64,000 nucleotides of DNA, taken from assembly GCF_046630445.1 (NCBI RefSeq), contig NC_092335.1:544177501-544241500 (forward strand), read 5' to 3'. This document shows, piece by piece, positions 15,701 through 27,883 of the stretch; position 1 is the stretch's first letter, and every line of letters begins with the position of its first letter. The notes below the pieces were generated by a model. The model was not told where the DNA came from and did no database searches. It saw only the letters and a list, made by a program, of their open reading frames with translations. This DNA is from Rutidosis leptorrhynchoides. Its lineage: Eukaryota > Streptophyta > Magnoliopsida > Asterales > Asteraceae. The translations under genes and the position numbers were made by a program.

Positions 15701-15943
15701 AAGGAACACAATCACTTGTACATCTATAAAAGTTCTTTTACGTTGATAATACGAAAACTTACCATTTCACCATTTTGCTTATTCAATGCTCGCCAAACAA
15801 CCCCAAAGCTTCCATTACCAACTTCCTTAATTACCTTGTACCTACACGTGGACACAATTAATGGTTTGATTATGACCTCAAATCATTTATAACTTGAAAA
15901 TTGCACGGATAAAACGAAAAAAACAATTTACTCACCTTTCCAT
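12776..15943 (-). CDS. CDKF-4: CDKF-4/MAK-type (RCK family) serine/threonine protein kinase, 15 coding exons, 449 aa
   Basis: Coding exons, 5' to 3' on the minus strand: 15936-15943, 15763-15841, 15608-15676, 15300-15528, 15116-15218, 14986-15038, 14808-14874, 14574-14682, 14235-14300, 14054-14122, 13888-13954, 13672-13797, 13508-13539, 13327-13402, 12776-12972. All junctions are GT-AG and in phase, totalling 1350 nt including TAA. Landmarks: glycine loop GNGSFG (11-16), ATP-binding Lys33 in VAIKK, alpha-C Glu in NLREVK, catalytic HRDLKPEN (123-130), DFG (142-144), and activation loop [15 protein letters not shown] with a TEY site (156-158). The fold ends near [14 protein letters not shown]. 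The remaining tail is basic, Gly/Pro/Ser-rich and likely disordered. All key catalytic residues are present. The MHK/MAK-like layout matches plant cyclin-dependent kinase F-4; the cellular role in plants is poorly known. Confidence 0.93.
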
Positions 15944-18500
15944 TTTTGTTGATGCAACCGTACGTAACACCTTATTTATGACGAAGAGACACACAAATAG
16001 ACGAAGAGACACCACAAATAAAAAGAAATAACAGACTTGAACTCTAGAAAACTATAGAAACTAGATATAATAAACTATCAGCCGGGATGTGTGAGCTGGA
16101 CTCAAACGCAACTTTGTTGATGCCTGAACAGAGGAACAGTATGCTTTTGATAGACAGGCTTAACGGCCTTAGTCATAAAAGGCAATGGATCAATGACGCC
16201 CAGACATTGTAAAGGCATACATAACAAAGAGAACTGAGATCCGAAGAGCATTTTGATGCTTATACGAGCAGAAAAAAACTATAGCCGAAAAGAAAGCCTC
16301 CTTTACCCTATGGATTCTGTTGCAAAAATACTCGGGCCGATAAATTTTATTATTTCCTCTGTATATAACTTTTACCCATAAGAAAAGGACGATTCTTTGC
16401 TACGAAAGTAATCCCATCAAATAATTAACGGTATAAGCAAAATTCATCTTTTATGTGCAGAGATCATCCCTGCAATAGGAAAGAGTAGATAAGTGCTAAA
16501 AGTTAGACACACCACAAACAAATAGAAAGATAACCAGAAAATTATACTGAAGTAATATATAAACTCACCTTAGCAGAATCTAGAAAAATTATGAAGTTAT
16601 TATTGTATCGGAAGCGAACTGGTGTTATTGGTAAAGGACATCAGTAGAAACAAGATGAAAACTTCTTATTTACTCACAAATATTCCAGCAAAGATCTTGT
16701 TGCTTAAACAGTAAATCAACTTGTCAATGTTCACTAAAAGATCCAACACCTATCGTATAACAAACTTGCATTACGCCTGTTTGACTGCTTGCTCACTAAG
16801 TGCAATTAACAAAAGAAATAAGAAGAAAACGTCTGGGGATGAAAGAACGCCAATCGAGCACTTTCTGGAAGGAAAAATACTGATTCTCGAAACAATCTGA
16901 CCAAGGGCACGCTTGCTCCATTTCTCGGAAGGAATCAAAACCTTTACAAACTGACAATAGATTATATTAGTTTAGTCAAAGTACACAATGACGGAGAAAA
17001 AACATAATGAGAAGGCACCTTGTTATCAAATCACAAAAAGACATGCTCAATATACAAATAATATAAATTGATAAGTTTCATTAAGAGAGTAAGTTCATAT
17101 TTTCAAACATGTGTATTATCTATCTTCCATAAGTTGTCTGACTAGAAGAATACTCAAAAATTGTGCCCACATCCTGGACTCAGATTTTATAATTGCACCA
17201 TGTTTAATGATCAACAACCCGTAATAAAAGAATAAAAATATAACCAGATTTGGTCCAACACCACTAGGCTGCAAATCAAATATTTCATAAATGTGCATCT
17301 ACAACATGTGAGCCCTTTTTAGTAGAAGATATCATCAAGATTCTAACAGGGAAAACCTTATCGGTTTACATCAAGATTCTAAGAATTTACCATGTCACAT
17401 ACAGAATATGACCCTTCCCCACTATTTGTGATGCACCCAATAAGTATGATTATATTTTGAGACGTATGTGATTCAGAAATTTGCTATATTCAGTGTCCTG
17501 TGCTGAAACTACCTACATCTTGAAACTACATAAGTGGTTTGCCACTATATTTTATAGGGTTATGTAAACTATGCCTAAGAATACATATGGTTTTGTCTAT
17601 AACATAAGCACCAAGTATAGCAACAACCTGCACCAGAAAAGATATAAATACCAAAAAAGTAATTAGATGGTGTAACATCTTAGTGCAAGCGAAAACAACC
17701 AAATATGTGATTGAGATCCAGAAAAGATATAAATACCAAAAGAGTAAAAATACATACACCATTAAAACCACATTTGCGAGAATCGAACTAATATTGATTA
17801 TATAATCAAAATCACAGACCACTTCAACTTCATATAGGTGGTGGAGTTGATGAGTTATCAAAAAAGGCAGACATTATATTTATACTTAAAAATTAACCTA
17901 AACAATATCCAACTCTTAGTAAATAAAAGGTAATCAATTGTTTCCTTATAATACCTGATCTCCCAAATAATAATTATAATTAATATATAATTATTATCAT
18001 ACTTTTATTCAAACCTAAAATCACAAAATCCTGATCCAGATTTCGATAATAGCAAATCTATATAATATAAAATACAGAATAATACACTTTATTACAAGAT
18101 CTCAATTACCATATATATATATAAACCCAAATCTCCCAATAATAATCATATCTTCGATCACAAATAAATTTATATCGTACACAATAAAACCCTAGCAAAC
18201 CAGATCTACACAATCAGATCAAAAAGCAATAAGAAACAATCCAGATCTGAAATCAATTAATCAGAAATGAAACAAGTTTTATCGTATACGATTCAATGAA
18301 TGAAATTAAGAAAAGTAATTAATTAATTGAATGATTTGATACCTGGAGGGTAAACGGCATAACCTTATGGTAGCCACGAGAGGGCAAAGGCCTAAATCCA
18401 GAGCTGATAAAATTAAAGAAAGATGAGAAGAAACCTCTCACCTACCTGGTTGTGTAAATTTGACGATAGTTTTGATTGTAGATGAAGAAAAAAACCTAAT
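15944..18500 (-). promoter_or_regulatory. 5'UTR introns and promoter of the kinase gene
   Basis: The first coding exon is only 8 nt (ATGGAAAG), so a spliced leader is expected. Candidate minus-strand signals are a donor AAG/GTGAG near 16567, an acceptor TTGCAG near 16468, and donors CCAG/GTATC near 18340 and CCAG/GTAGGTGAG near 18447. These suggest one or more leader exons up to about 18.45 kb with the promoter above. The stretch is otherwise AT-rich with no other gene seen. The exact exon chain cannot be fixed without transcripts. Confidence 0.45.
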
Positions 18501-19364
18501 TATAGTTGTCAAATATTGACAGCCATGTGAATACATATAGATACACGTGGGTGTACGTATATGTGATGTGGTGATGATTGAATGGGGCCACGACCTTTGG
18601 ATTAAGATTTAAGATCAGACCTAATTTAATTTAATTACGTTTGGTTTTTGGTGGACGGCGCGTACAATGTGATAACGTTGTGTCGTAAATTCGCAAGTGA
18701 ATTTTCTAAATTTTTTAATTTTTAATATCATATTTTCACGATTTATAACGATGTGTGTTCGGGCCTGATTTACGTTCAACACGTCATTAACACACCGTAA
18801 CGAGCGAGTTGGAGACAAAACAATGTGGCATGTAACACGAAGAATTCACTCTCGTGCTTCCATCCGGTTTTTCATTTTCATTTTCATCTGACTTCATTTA
18901 TTTTATTAATATTTAATACGGAGTATAACTTATTTTATTTTTTTAACAACGATTTTTTGGCATCAGTAGATCATTTATTTCAACGACCCTCATCATTTGC
19001 ACGTATTACACACGTTCGGACGGAAACCCGAACCTGGTCAACGGTACCCGATAACACATCCATTCGGGCAGTGTTCATGGGTAGAGGTCCGTGAACGAAT
19101 ACGGTAAAACCTCCCTATAGGGTCAATATATACCACCATTATTGGTGTTCAATTATTTTAAATAAAATCATGTCATCCCTAAAGATCGAACTCATGACCT
19201 CTCCATATCCCATAACACAGAGTATAATTTATTCATTTTTCATCAAGCTTCTAATTATGTTTTGACATATTAACTAATATGTCAATCAATGTATCACCTC
19301 ACTACTTCTCATTTTCCCAATACATTTATCACGTCATCGCCAACTACCTCACTCTGCCCACCAA
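18501..19364. other. Intergenic, no gene seen
   Basis: Upstream flank of the kinase gene. Low-complexity TTTTCATTTTCATT near 18865-18890. No element ends or coding chain recognised. Confidence 0.4.
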
Positions 19365-20169
19365 CTAGGGATGACAATGGATGTCGGATCCGTTGAATAT
19401 CTACATGATCCAATTATAGTGGATATGGATGATAAATCGACATAAGTGGATATGGATATGTATATGGATGTGAATGATTTATATAATTTGTGAATCGGAT
19501 ATAAATGACAATTTAACATCCATTACCACTTGAAATACATCTCTATATACATACATATGTACAGTGTGGGAATATGCCACCTTGGTAGATCCCAAAATTC
19601 TAACAAAAGTAAAATGTATGTTATGCAACAAGATTATGTCGGGTGGTATTCAAAGATTAAAACAACACATTGCTCACGTGACGGTAAATGTTCAATCATG
19701 CCGTAAATCTAACAAAGAAGACATGTCAAAATTTCTGATTGCTCTTGATGAACAAAACGCTAAAACGAAAGCCAAACAAGTTCATGATAAAGATGTCATA
19801 AGGGAGGTAAATATCGATAGGGAAAGCCCCATCGACTATGTTGAGATTGGGGAATCATTTGGAGGGTTAAAGTCGCAACGTTCTTATGGTCCTATAGATA
19901 AATATACATTGTTTGAAAAAGTAAAGAGTAAATTTAACAACCTTAATAGTATTATGAGAAATGATAAGGAGACTAGTTTGAAGGATTATGTTGCTAGGTG
20001 GGTTTATGAGAATGTGATTCCATTTCATACGGTTGAGAAGGATTGTTTCGCAACTGTTTTGGAGGTGGCCGATCAACATGAACCTAGGGGTAAACCTCCA
20101 ACAAGAAGAAGCATCCTAAATTTGTGCGTAGATTTGAAGTTAGCTATTGTTTTCTTGTCTTCAAAATAA
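19365..20169 (+). pseudogene. hAT transposon remnant: terminal end plus N-terminal transposase piece
   Basis: CTAGGGATGACAATGG at 19365 looks like a hAT terminal repeat and is followed by degenerate GGATATGGAT repeats (19430-19500). An open frame at 19564-20169 (201 codons) starts with a BED-type zinc finger: WEYATL, then C18 and C21, then RLKQHIAHV with H35, and a later Cys. It continues towards the region where hAT proteins carry a DUF659-type domain (ARWVYENVIPFHTVE). It then stops, whereas full hAT transposases are about 650-800 aa. No dimerisation domain and no right terminus are visible downstream, so this is a truncated DNA transposon. The upstream part of the first exon may be missing. 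Confidence 0.72.
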
Positions 20170-20703
20170 TCATCGAATGAAGCTCACACAAGCGATCACT
20201 GATATCGAACAATAAGTCACGTTTTTACCTATGATATTGAGCCCTAAACAATAAAAGAATTAACTTATCGAAGAAAATAAGCGTTTGTTTGCTTTATTTG
20301 GTAGACCAAGTGATTACGAAGATGATGCAAGAAGAATCAAAGAAAATAGAGTTAAAGCGAAGAATCAAGACCGAAAACGGTAAAAACCAAGTTACGATCT
20401 CAAAAACAGGAGAACCGGAGCCAAACAGCCGTGGCACACGGCCTAGCCATACGGCCTGCCACCAGCCATACGAGCTTCCATGACTAGAGTCACACGGCAA
20501 AGGAAAACGGCTTGTCAGCGTTCACTGGAATACGGCCCATGCACACGCCCTGTCAGTCCATACGGCCTCGCTATACGACCTGCCAGGGTCAGAAGTCTCC
20601 TATTTAAAGGCCACTTGTTTCCTCATTTCAACACACTTCTCACTTCACTCTCTCACTACTATTAGTTTCTCTCTCTAGAGAACTAAATGCTTTCAAGGCT
20701 TTC
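20170..20703 (+). mobile_element. LTR-promoter-like stretch with ACGGCC repeats (element not identified)
   Basis: A GC-richer island (about 20420-20590) holds many copies of ATACGGCC, CACACGGC and CTGCCA. It is followed by TATTTAAAGG at 20601-20610 and a CT-rich leader (CTCACTTCACTCTCTC). Such ACGGCC-rich U3 regions are common in Ty3/gypsy LTRs, so I read this as part of an LTR on the plus strand. Termini are not resolved, and the gypsy LTR that starts at 20704 may interrupt it. Confidence 0.4.
20601..20610 (+). promoter_or_regulatory. TATA-box candidate (TATTTAAAGG)
   Basis: The AT-rich box follows a GC-rich repeat island and precedes a pyrimidine-rich leader, as in LTR U3/R borders. Confidence 0.45.
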
Positions 20704-20986
20704 TGTGACAACCCGACTTTTTCGTTATATTTTTCCGTTAAGTAGTTAACGACCGTTAAGTCACGATGAGATTTTTACTTACGATTTGTGTCCTAGACTA
20801 TTTGAAGGAGTAACTTTAATATGTATTGCATGATAACCTATCATTTCTGAATAACTCGAACGCTCCGATTATGAAACCGAGACTTAGTCGTTTTGACTAA
20901 CGATATTTAGTATCCTGTTTGATGAACAATAATCATCACCATTAACGAAATAAATAAATAAGCTGGATCTAATTAGGACGAATGTG

Positions 20987-21364
20987 GTTCTCAACGAGAA
21001 CCACAAAAAATGCGAGAACTGCGAGAACTTTTAATTTACAAAGATTTTCAAAGGTGAGTTGATTGAATCACCCATAAATGTTGATGGGGAGTAAGAATGA
21101 ACATAAAATAGTTTGAAAAAACTTACATTTTACCTATATAATCAAATATATAGTTTCTCGTTCTTGTGTAAATCTGTTTATGAACATGTAAATAAATTCG
21201 AATAGTTAACAATTTAACATGTAATTTGTGATAATGAACATATGTTTGTTAATGATATGAACATTAATTAACATTTTTATGTAATTTATTGCATTTAAAT
21301 TCATAAAAACTATGAAATCAAAAGGTTCTCGCAGTTCTCACCCTTTTGTGGTTCTCATTTGAAC
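20987..21364 (+). mobile_element. MITE, copy 2, about 378 bp, with inverted GAGAACCACA termini
   Basis: The left end has GAGAACCACA and GCGAGAACTGCGAGAAC. The right end has the inverted text, GGTTCTCGCAGTTCTC and TGTGGTTCTC. The AT-rich body matches copy 1 at the window start, which lies in the opposite orientation. The exact target duplication is unclear. No coding potential. I cannot place its superfamily; a Mutator-like origin is possible given the long terminal repeats. Confidence 0.7.
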
Positions 21365-21370
21365 TTGCCC

Positions 21371-21376
<6 letters not shown>

Positions 21377-21444
<68 letters not shown>
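21377..21444. repeat. (TA)n microsatellite
   Basis: About 34 TA units, beginning about 12 bp beyond the MITE end, as in copy 1 where a TA array abuts the element. Confidence 0.93.
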
Positions 21445-21448
<4 letters not shown>

Positions 21449-22090
21449 ACAAATGTACGTTGTATGTATATATATAAACCATAAAAATATAGTAGTAATT
21501 ATAAATATGAATATATACGTATGTATGTGTTTATATAAAAGATATAACAATATAAATAAAATAAATAAATTAGTAGGGAGTAATAATAGAAATAATAATA
21601 ACAATAAATAAATAAGTAATACCGAGTATAATTTATAAATAAAAATAATATAAATTTCTAGAATTTTCTAACTTGTTTTCCAATTAACCCTAATCCTACC
21701 CTAACCCTAATTAATTCCCTATAAATACCCCCACCCCTAATCGTTCAATTCATTCAACTCATTCTCTGTTCGTCGAATCCCAAAACTCCACAAAATAAAT
21801 ATCATTCGATTTCTACTAACGTTGATGATGCTTAATTCATTTTCTTTTTCGTTCGGTTCTTCGAAAGGTTGACTACTTTGGACTAGTGCATTTTGACCAA
21901 CATTTATCTCTAAATTGAGATTGTCCGATCACTAGTTATCTGTTTTCTTTTGATTTATCGATACTGTTCACTGTGTTATTAAGGTATTTATTGCTTCCGC
22001 TGTAGAACTTTGTTGTTACATAGAAGACAAGCAATCCACTGGGACCAGAGTTAACATCCGCGTCAATGGCGATTTTGACGGGGTGTTACA

Positions 22091-23685
22091 GTTGGTATCA
22101 GAGCTCTGGTTATAGAGAATTAGGTTTCATTAGTGTGTCTGACTGTTAGTATGCATTAATGAGTCTAGTCTATAACCGAGATGTGTGTATTATGTTTTTG
22201 ATCATGGGCATTGCATTCACTTATACTTATTATGCCTAAAGTCATGTACACATTTCGAACTCTTAGAAAACTCGTTGCTATAGGGTGTCTTTCTCGAATC
22301 ATACATATACGCCTTTCTACTATCAACTCATTTCGAACTCTTAGGGTGAGCGCCACAACCTACCTTCTACTATCAACTCATATAATTCTGATAATAAATT
22401 GCCACAACACCTCTCTTAGTATGTAATTGAAAAAAGCCGGAGAAACCACACACCGTCCACCTTACCATTTAATCGAAGCGGTCTTCATTATTTAGATCAT
22501 TCTGCATCTACCCGAACAGGCACCTATGATGTTCACACCCAAGAAAACTATCTAGATAACCCAAGTACACGATCTTACGAATTCAAATTTCCAACTTTGT
22601 CCTCCACCGTTCAATGATGGACCGATGTTTGTAAATGGACTATGGTCCCTAGCATCCTTAGATGTTAGAGACGTCAAGAGGGTAGCCCATTCCCAAAGGT
22701 TGGTAAATTCTTCATTTATGCATAGACCTACCTAGTAAGTAAGGAGCCTTTCATACTCTATCTTGATATTTAAAACTCAACAAGATACCCAGAACGAAAA
22801 TCTAAAGTCATTACTTAGACCTGAAGATTCATTCCTAGAAACCCAACCTAGTTTCACACATTGTTTCTTCTTGACCAATTACTTAACCTAAGAGGATCGA
22901 TCCCATTGCCTAGATCTTCTTGTAAACCCGTACAAGTTTAGCTTGAGGCTTGCCTTCCGTAAATCTGTCGGAATACCACAAGACTCAATCCTTCTTCACA
23001 CATTCGGTCTATAATTTCACCTTCATCATTTTGACGGTTAGTAGACCTGAATCTCGAGCACTTTCACCACTACTTTCACATTTTATCTTTCACCACCCAC
23101 CGAAGATTCAACGCCCGCGGTTGGACTTGCTTTCTTAGAACACTAAGTAGTTTAAGAGCTTAGTATGGTAACCCTTTTACCTAATATTGGAGAGTCCTTC
23201 ACTACGACCAAGATATACCCAGAACCACCTCATCATACCATATCTTTTTCTTAGTCTGTTTCTGTCATTATTTCTCTTAAACAATAATTTATTTTCTATA
23301 TATCATAAGACATTACGAATGACCTTTGGCACATTGACTTAAACTACTATTTTTAATTACCATCGGGACACACATCTTCAAAAGTTTTCTAAAACCCCTC
23401 TTGACTAAATTGAGACTTTATCTAAGATGTCATCACACACTATTCATTATCATTGCTACTCATACTAAGATCTTATATTCTTCACACTCATAACTTATAT
23501 AGTTCATCAAGGTTTGCCCTTACAACTTTATGATTCCATGTCATTTTCAGCAACTTTAATCGGTTCGGTAGAAAATATTCTTATTCCTACACAGACATTT
23601 CCAAAAGTTAAAGTTTATCCTTGTGGTCATTGGAACTACTCTGAATGAATGAAATGAACGTCTGAAGCCTTCACTTTATAGGAGA
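22091..23685 (+). mobile_element. Internal leader of the plus-strand gypsy fragment, non-coding
   Basis: Begins with the PBS at 22093-22104 and continues as typical gypsy leader text. I find no gag or pol domains in any frame. Only short open frames occur and none is credible. How far the retroelement-derived sequence extends is uncertain. Confidence 0.45.
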
Positions 23686-23689
23686 AATG

Positions 23690-24105
23690 GGCCGCCAGTT
23701 TTGCTCAGGGTTTCCAGTTTTCAAGTTGCAAGCCCTAATAAGTCTCCAGTTAGTTCATCAAACCGCCTTTGAGGCGCTAGTTATGATCTCCAGGTTGCCA
23801 GTTTGTGATCTCCGGGTCGCCAGTTTACGATCTCTGGGTCACCAGTTTTCACTCTCTGGGTCACCAGTTTGTAGTCCGGGTCACTAGTTTGCATAATCGA
23901 GTCATCAGTTTGCATAACTATATGCTAAACGGGTCGTCAGTTTCTAATCCGCGGTGCCAGTTTTTACAAATGGAGTCGCCAATTTGCGTATGGTTCGCCA
24001 GTTTGAATGGAAAACCGGCTCTGAGTTTCTAGTTTGCCTTGCAGAGTGGCTCTGGGTCGCCAGTTTGCAGTCCAATGCAGTCCTTTGTTGTTGTGTACCA
24101 GTTTC
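23690..24105 (+). repeat. Degenerate minisatellite, unit about 20-22 bp (GGGTCACCAGTTTG...)
   Basis: At least a dozen imperfect copies of GGGTCRCCAGTTT plus 7-9 variable bases. The clearest are at 23790, 23815, 23836, 23859, 23878, 23931, 23992 and 24055. Spacing is mostly 20-22 bp, with some longer gaps. The unit differs from every other repeat in the window. It lies downstream of the gypsy leader, and whether it belongs to that element is unknown. Confidence 0.75.
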
Positions 24106-24249
24106 TGATAGTGCGTTGTTTTTTACTGGTACTTGTCTTGACTTGCAGTTCAGTAGGTGCACCTTTGGGGAGTTCCTTAGACTTATATTAATGTCACACA
24201 AACCCCTGAATCACTTCCAAAACTTCCTTGCGATTGCAATTAAAGTATT

Positions 24250-26768
24250 GTGTGATTAGCGTTTCGTGTGTGTTTTCAGAGTGTGCAAGTCTTGGAACGT
24301 TTTGATCTTTGTATATGAATCAGATAAGCTTCTAGGTCCTTAGTAGATCTTCATATATGTCTCTTAAATAAGTGCTGGCAGCCTCGATTAGTAATCTTGA
24401 GCTTCCATGGTGATCTTTTAGGGCAGTTCTTGAGTTTAGGGCTAGAAAAACCTTAATTTTGGCACTTTTCAATCTTTTCCGCCATTTTTGCTTTTAAAGT
24501 TATGTTTTGCAAAACATAGTGGATTATTGCATTTATAAATCTATTTTTCTTGAATTTATGTGGAATTTGAGTAGATAGTGTTGGTAAAAACATGACTTTT
24601 TACGCGATATCAGTCACAAAAATGCTAATTTGGCTGTCTATCCCTGAATGGGATTGAAAGATCCCGGATTGAAATCGAGGGTGTCTTTCACGAGTTTGAT
24701 CAGAACATGATCCCGGAGTGGGATCGTTTGAGATCCCATGACGGGACCAAGAAGAAAAAGGTTGTCGTCTTTCTAGTGTTGGTTTGTGGTCGTCTATATT
24801 TCGAAGAATTTTTTATGCTCACATAAAATGGTCTCTCTTTCCTATTCTCCTATCTCTTTCTTCTTCAAACTCACTTCAGGACGCCTCCCTCCTAGACTTA
24901 GGCGACACCTCTTACCGGCAACCATAACCTAACGTCATCACCACCCGACAACTACCATTTTCTTTCGCTCATTTTCTTCCCCTTCTCCGTCCAATAGCCT
25001 CTGCCAATCACCTCCTCTATCCAAATAGTCGTGGGTCTCCAACCCTACCCAGATCTCTTGTGTTATTGCCAAAACCTTCACTTTTTTCTAATTTGGTACC
25101 CATAGTTCGGAGAATGTGTTTTTCGAATCTTGGTTAATGTATTTGGTGGATACTCATATTAGGGACTATTTTTTCGAATTTTTTGGCCCAAAAGGCTCGA
25201 ACAAAGGGTAAAAAGTTAGTCACTATCTGATTTGTATGTTTTGTTTAGATATAGTATTTTTGTTAGTTAAGTTTGTAATGTGAATATACTCCTTTATCAG
25301 CTTGCTTGGATTCAAATTTGCTGGCAAGATTTAGTTTTTTCATTACCTTTTGAGTTTGGTTTGAGAGTTTAGTTTGAGAGAATGAAAAAGTAATTTGCCA
25401 AAAGTGATTTATTAAAGAAAAATTACTAAAAAATTAACTTTTTTAAAAAAAGAATGATGACATCAGTATGATGTTAACGCTGATGCTATCATTGTTACTG
25501 TTTATAATTTTTACGTTTTGGTAAATGAAATAATAATACATAATCATTAATGAATTAATGATGTTGCTCTGACTTGAACAAACAAAAATTGCATATCTTA
25601 GAATAATTAATAATTATTGACATGTAACATGAATAAATGGAGGTTTGCATGACTATTTATTTTATCCGGTACAGAGGACACGTTTTGCTTTACTAAAAAT
25701 GTACGTAATTTAAATAGACCTTTTATGTAATCGGCTTTTATGTGATTGTTATTAACCGGAGTAACTTTTTCTATAGTCACTTCTCAGCGTGTATCTAGTG
25801 AAATTTTGAATCTGAATTATCGAGAAAAATAAAATGGTCAGGTTTTGAAAATGTTTTGCGTCGATAGTCACTACGGTTATACATTACAAAAAATTGACGC
25901 TTAAATTATTTGTGACGTCTTATAAAGTGAAAGACTAATCACAATTTTGACACTTATAAGTATCACAAAGTTTTTATCACTTATAAACGTCAAAAGGAAA
26001 AAAAAAAAAAAAATTAAAGACACTTGGTGTAAAAAAATAAAAATCAAAAAATTAAAGTGAAGTGTTTTATACGAGCGTGAAAAAATAATAGACTTGTACA
26101 CTTAAAAACGTATGTATCTATTTAGAATTTTTGACATGGTATATTTCCACTTTTTAAGGCGTGAAAAATTTATGTAAAAAGCATTAAAAATTACACATTT
26201 AGTTGTATACTAGTGAAATGACCCGTGGAATCACGGGTTTGTTTAAACAAAACAGTTTAATGATATGTTTTAGGTATTAAGTGAACTTAAATGTTAAAAT
26301 TATTTAGTTTAATGACCCGTGGAACCACATAGTCCGACTAAGAAACTCGGCAGCTGAACATTTCATCAAACACCTAAAATACATATTAAACAATTCTCAT
26401 CCAATCATAAGAAAAAATATTGGTTGTTATTTTATTTTAAAAGTGTAAATTAAAAATATAAATTTGGTTTCTTTCTGCCTAACTTTTATACCTTCTCGTA
26501 CTCAATTCAAAATAATTAATTACAATAGTTTAAAATTATTTAATTTTAATAATTAAAATAATTATTAATAAGATTTAATAATAATAATAATTAATTAATA
26601 AGATTTAATTTTAATTCAAAATTATTTAGATTAATGACACCACCCACCATGCTTAGATTTTTTTCTTTTTCTTTTTGATTTTTTCTTAACAAAGGAATTA
26701 GCCTAATAATGACATCATCATTTTAGCAATATAATAGAAACTATAGAGAAGTATATTCATGATATAGT
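24250..26768. other. Unassigned region between retroelements
   Basis: No gene supported. It contains a cluster of GGGATC/GATCCC short hairpins (24650-24738), a pyrimidine-rich stretch (24835-25100) and an AT-rich tail. At 25868-26200 short CACTTATAA/GACGTCTTATAA-like motifs recall the subterminal repeats of CACTA elements, but I see no matching termini. At 26221-26238 lies a perfect hairpin ACCCGTG/CACGGGT followed by the palindrome TTTGTTTAAACAAA. The TGACCCGTGGAA text recurs about 90 bp later, so this part is probably a dispersed repeat. Confidence 0.45.
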
Positions 26769-26773
26769 TTTCC

Positions 26774-26929
26774 TGTTAAAAGGCGTATCTTATTATTTGA
26801 ATGAATGGCTAAGCATGATACGTACAATATAAATAGACAATCAATCCTTAAACCTAGTGAACTAATAGCATAAGTGGGCCCTTATAGAAATGGGTCGATA
26901 ATACAGACATGGACTAATATTGTCTAACA
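26774..26929 (-). repeat. Copia 3' LTR
   Basis: Matches 52537-52692. TSD copy TTTCC at 26769-26773. The adjoining minus-strand text TGTCGGGGGA is the polypurine tract. Confidence 0.9.
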
Positions 26930-27883
26930 TCCCCCGACAGTCGGAGCGGGAGCGGAGCGAACACTGAGATTGGATCTGAACTCATCAAAAAGTGCTGTAG
27001 GTAAGCCTTTGGTGAAGATGTCTGCGAACTGGAAACGTGAGGGAACATGAAGCACACGCACATGACCTTTCAGGACAAGGTCGCGAACAAAGTGTATATC
27101 AATCTTGATATGCTTCGTTCTCTGATGTTGAACCGTATTTCCAGACATGTAGACTGCACTTACATTATCACAAAAAATAAGAGTAGCAGATGTGAGCGGG
27201 CAGTGAAGCTCACGAAGAAGATTACGAATCCAACAGGTCTCTGTAATGGCGTTGGCTACGCCTCGATACTCAGCTTCTGCACTGGAGCGAGATAGTGTGT
27301 GCTGCCTCTTAGAGGACCAGGATAGAAGATTATTACCCAAAAATACACAATATCCGAATGTGAAATGTCTAGTAGATGGACATCCGGCCCAGTCAGCATC
27401 AGAGTATGAAACCAAGGAGGCGGTGGAAGAAGCAAAGAGCTGTAGGCCGAGATCCATGGTGCCCTGAACATAACGGATGATCCTTCGGAGAGCAGCCATG
27501 TGAGGCTCCTGTGGATCATGCATGAATAAACATACCTGCTGCACCGCATAAGAAATGTCTGGCCGAGTGAAAGTAAAGTACTGAAGGGCTCCTGCGAGAC
27601 TGCGATATAATGTGGGGTCCTTGACAGGAGGACCACTAGCGGTAAGTTTGGAACACGTGTCAATCGGAGTCCGACTAGATACAACAACCATGTCTGCGCG
27701 CTCAATGATCTCTGAAGCATACTTCTGCTGTGAAAGGAACATCTCCGATGAATTACGAGTAACAGAGACACCCAAGAAATAATTTAGCGGACCAAGGTCT
27801 GTCACGGAGAACTCCTGATGCAGGGAGCTGATAACCCTTTGAAGAAAAGCAGCCGATGATGCGGCCAAAATGATGTCATCCAC
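26924..27883 (-). pseudogene. Copia pol remnant: end of reverse transcriptase and RNase H
   Basis: Shows the MDDI part of the RT active-site region, RSLAGALQYFTFTRPDISYAV, the RNase H start SYSDADWAGCPSTR, SRSSAEAEYR, and the conserved HIKIDIHFVRD and FTKGLP segments. Part of the copia fossil above. Confidence 0.85.

Larger units (their letters stand above)
20704..22090 (+). mobile_element. Ty3/gypsy 5' LTR on the plus strand, 1387 bp including a MITE
   Basis: Starts TGTGACAACCCG and ends GGGGTGTTACA, followed two bases later by a tRNA-iMet-type PBS (22093-22104, TGGTATCAGAGC). A TATAAATA box at 21720-21727 lies about 370 bp before the LTR end and is followed by C-rich leader sequence. A MITE (20987-21364) and a (TA)n array (21377-21444) lie inside. 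No partner LTR is seen downstream in the window, so the element is a fragment. Confidence 0.75.

Noticed and set aside
25868-26200. CACTA transposon end
   Set aside because: Short subterminal-like motifs occur, but no matching termini or 3-bp duplication could be found.
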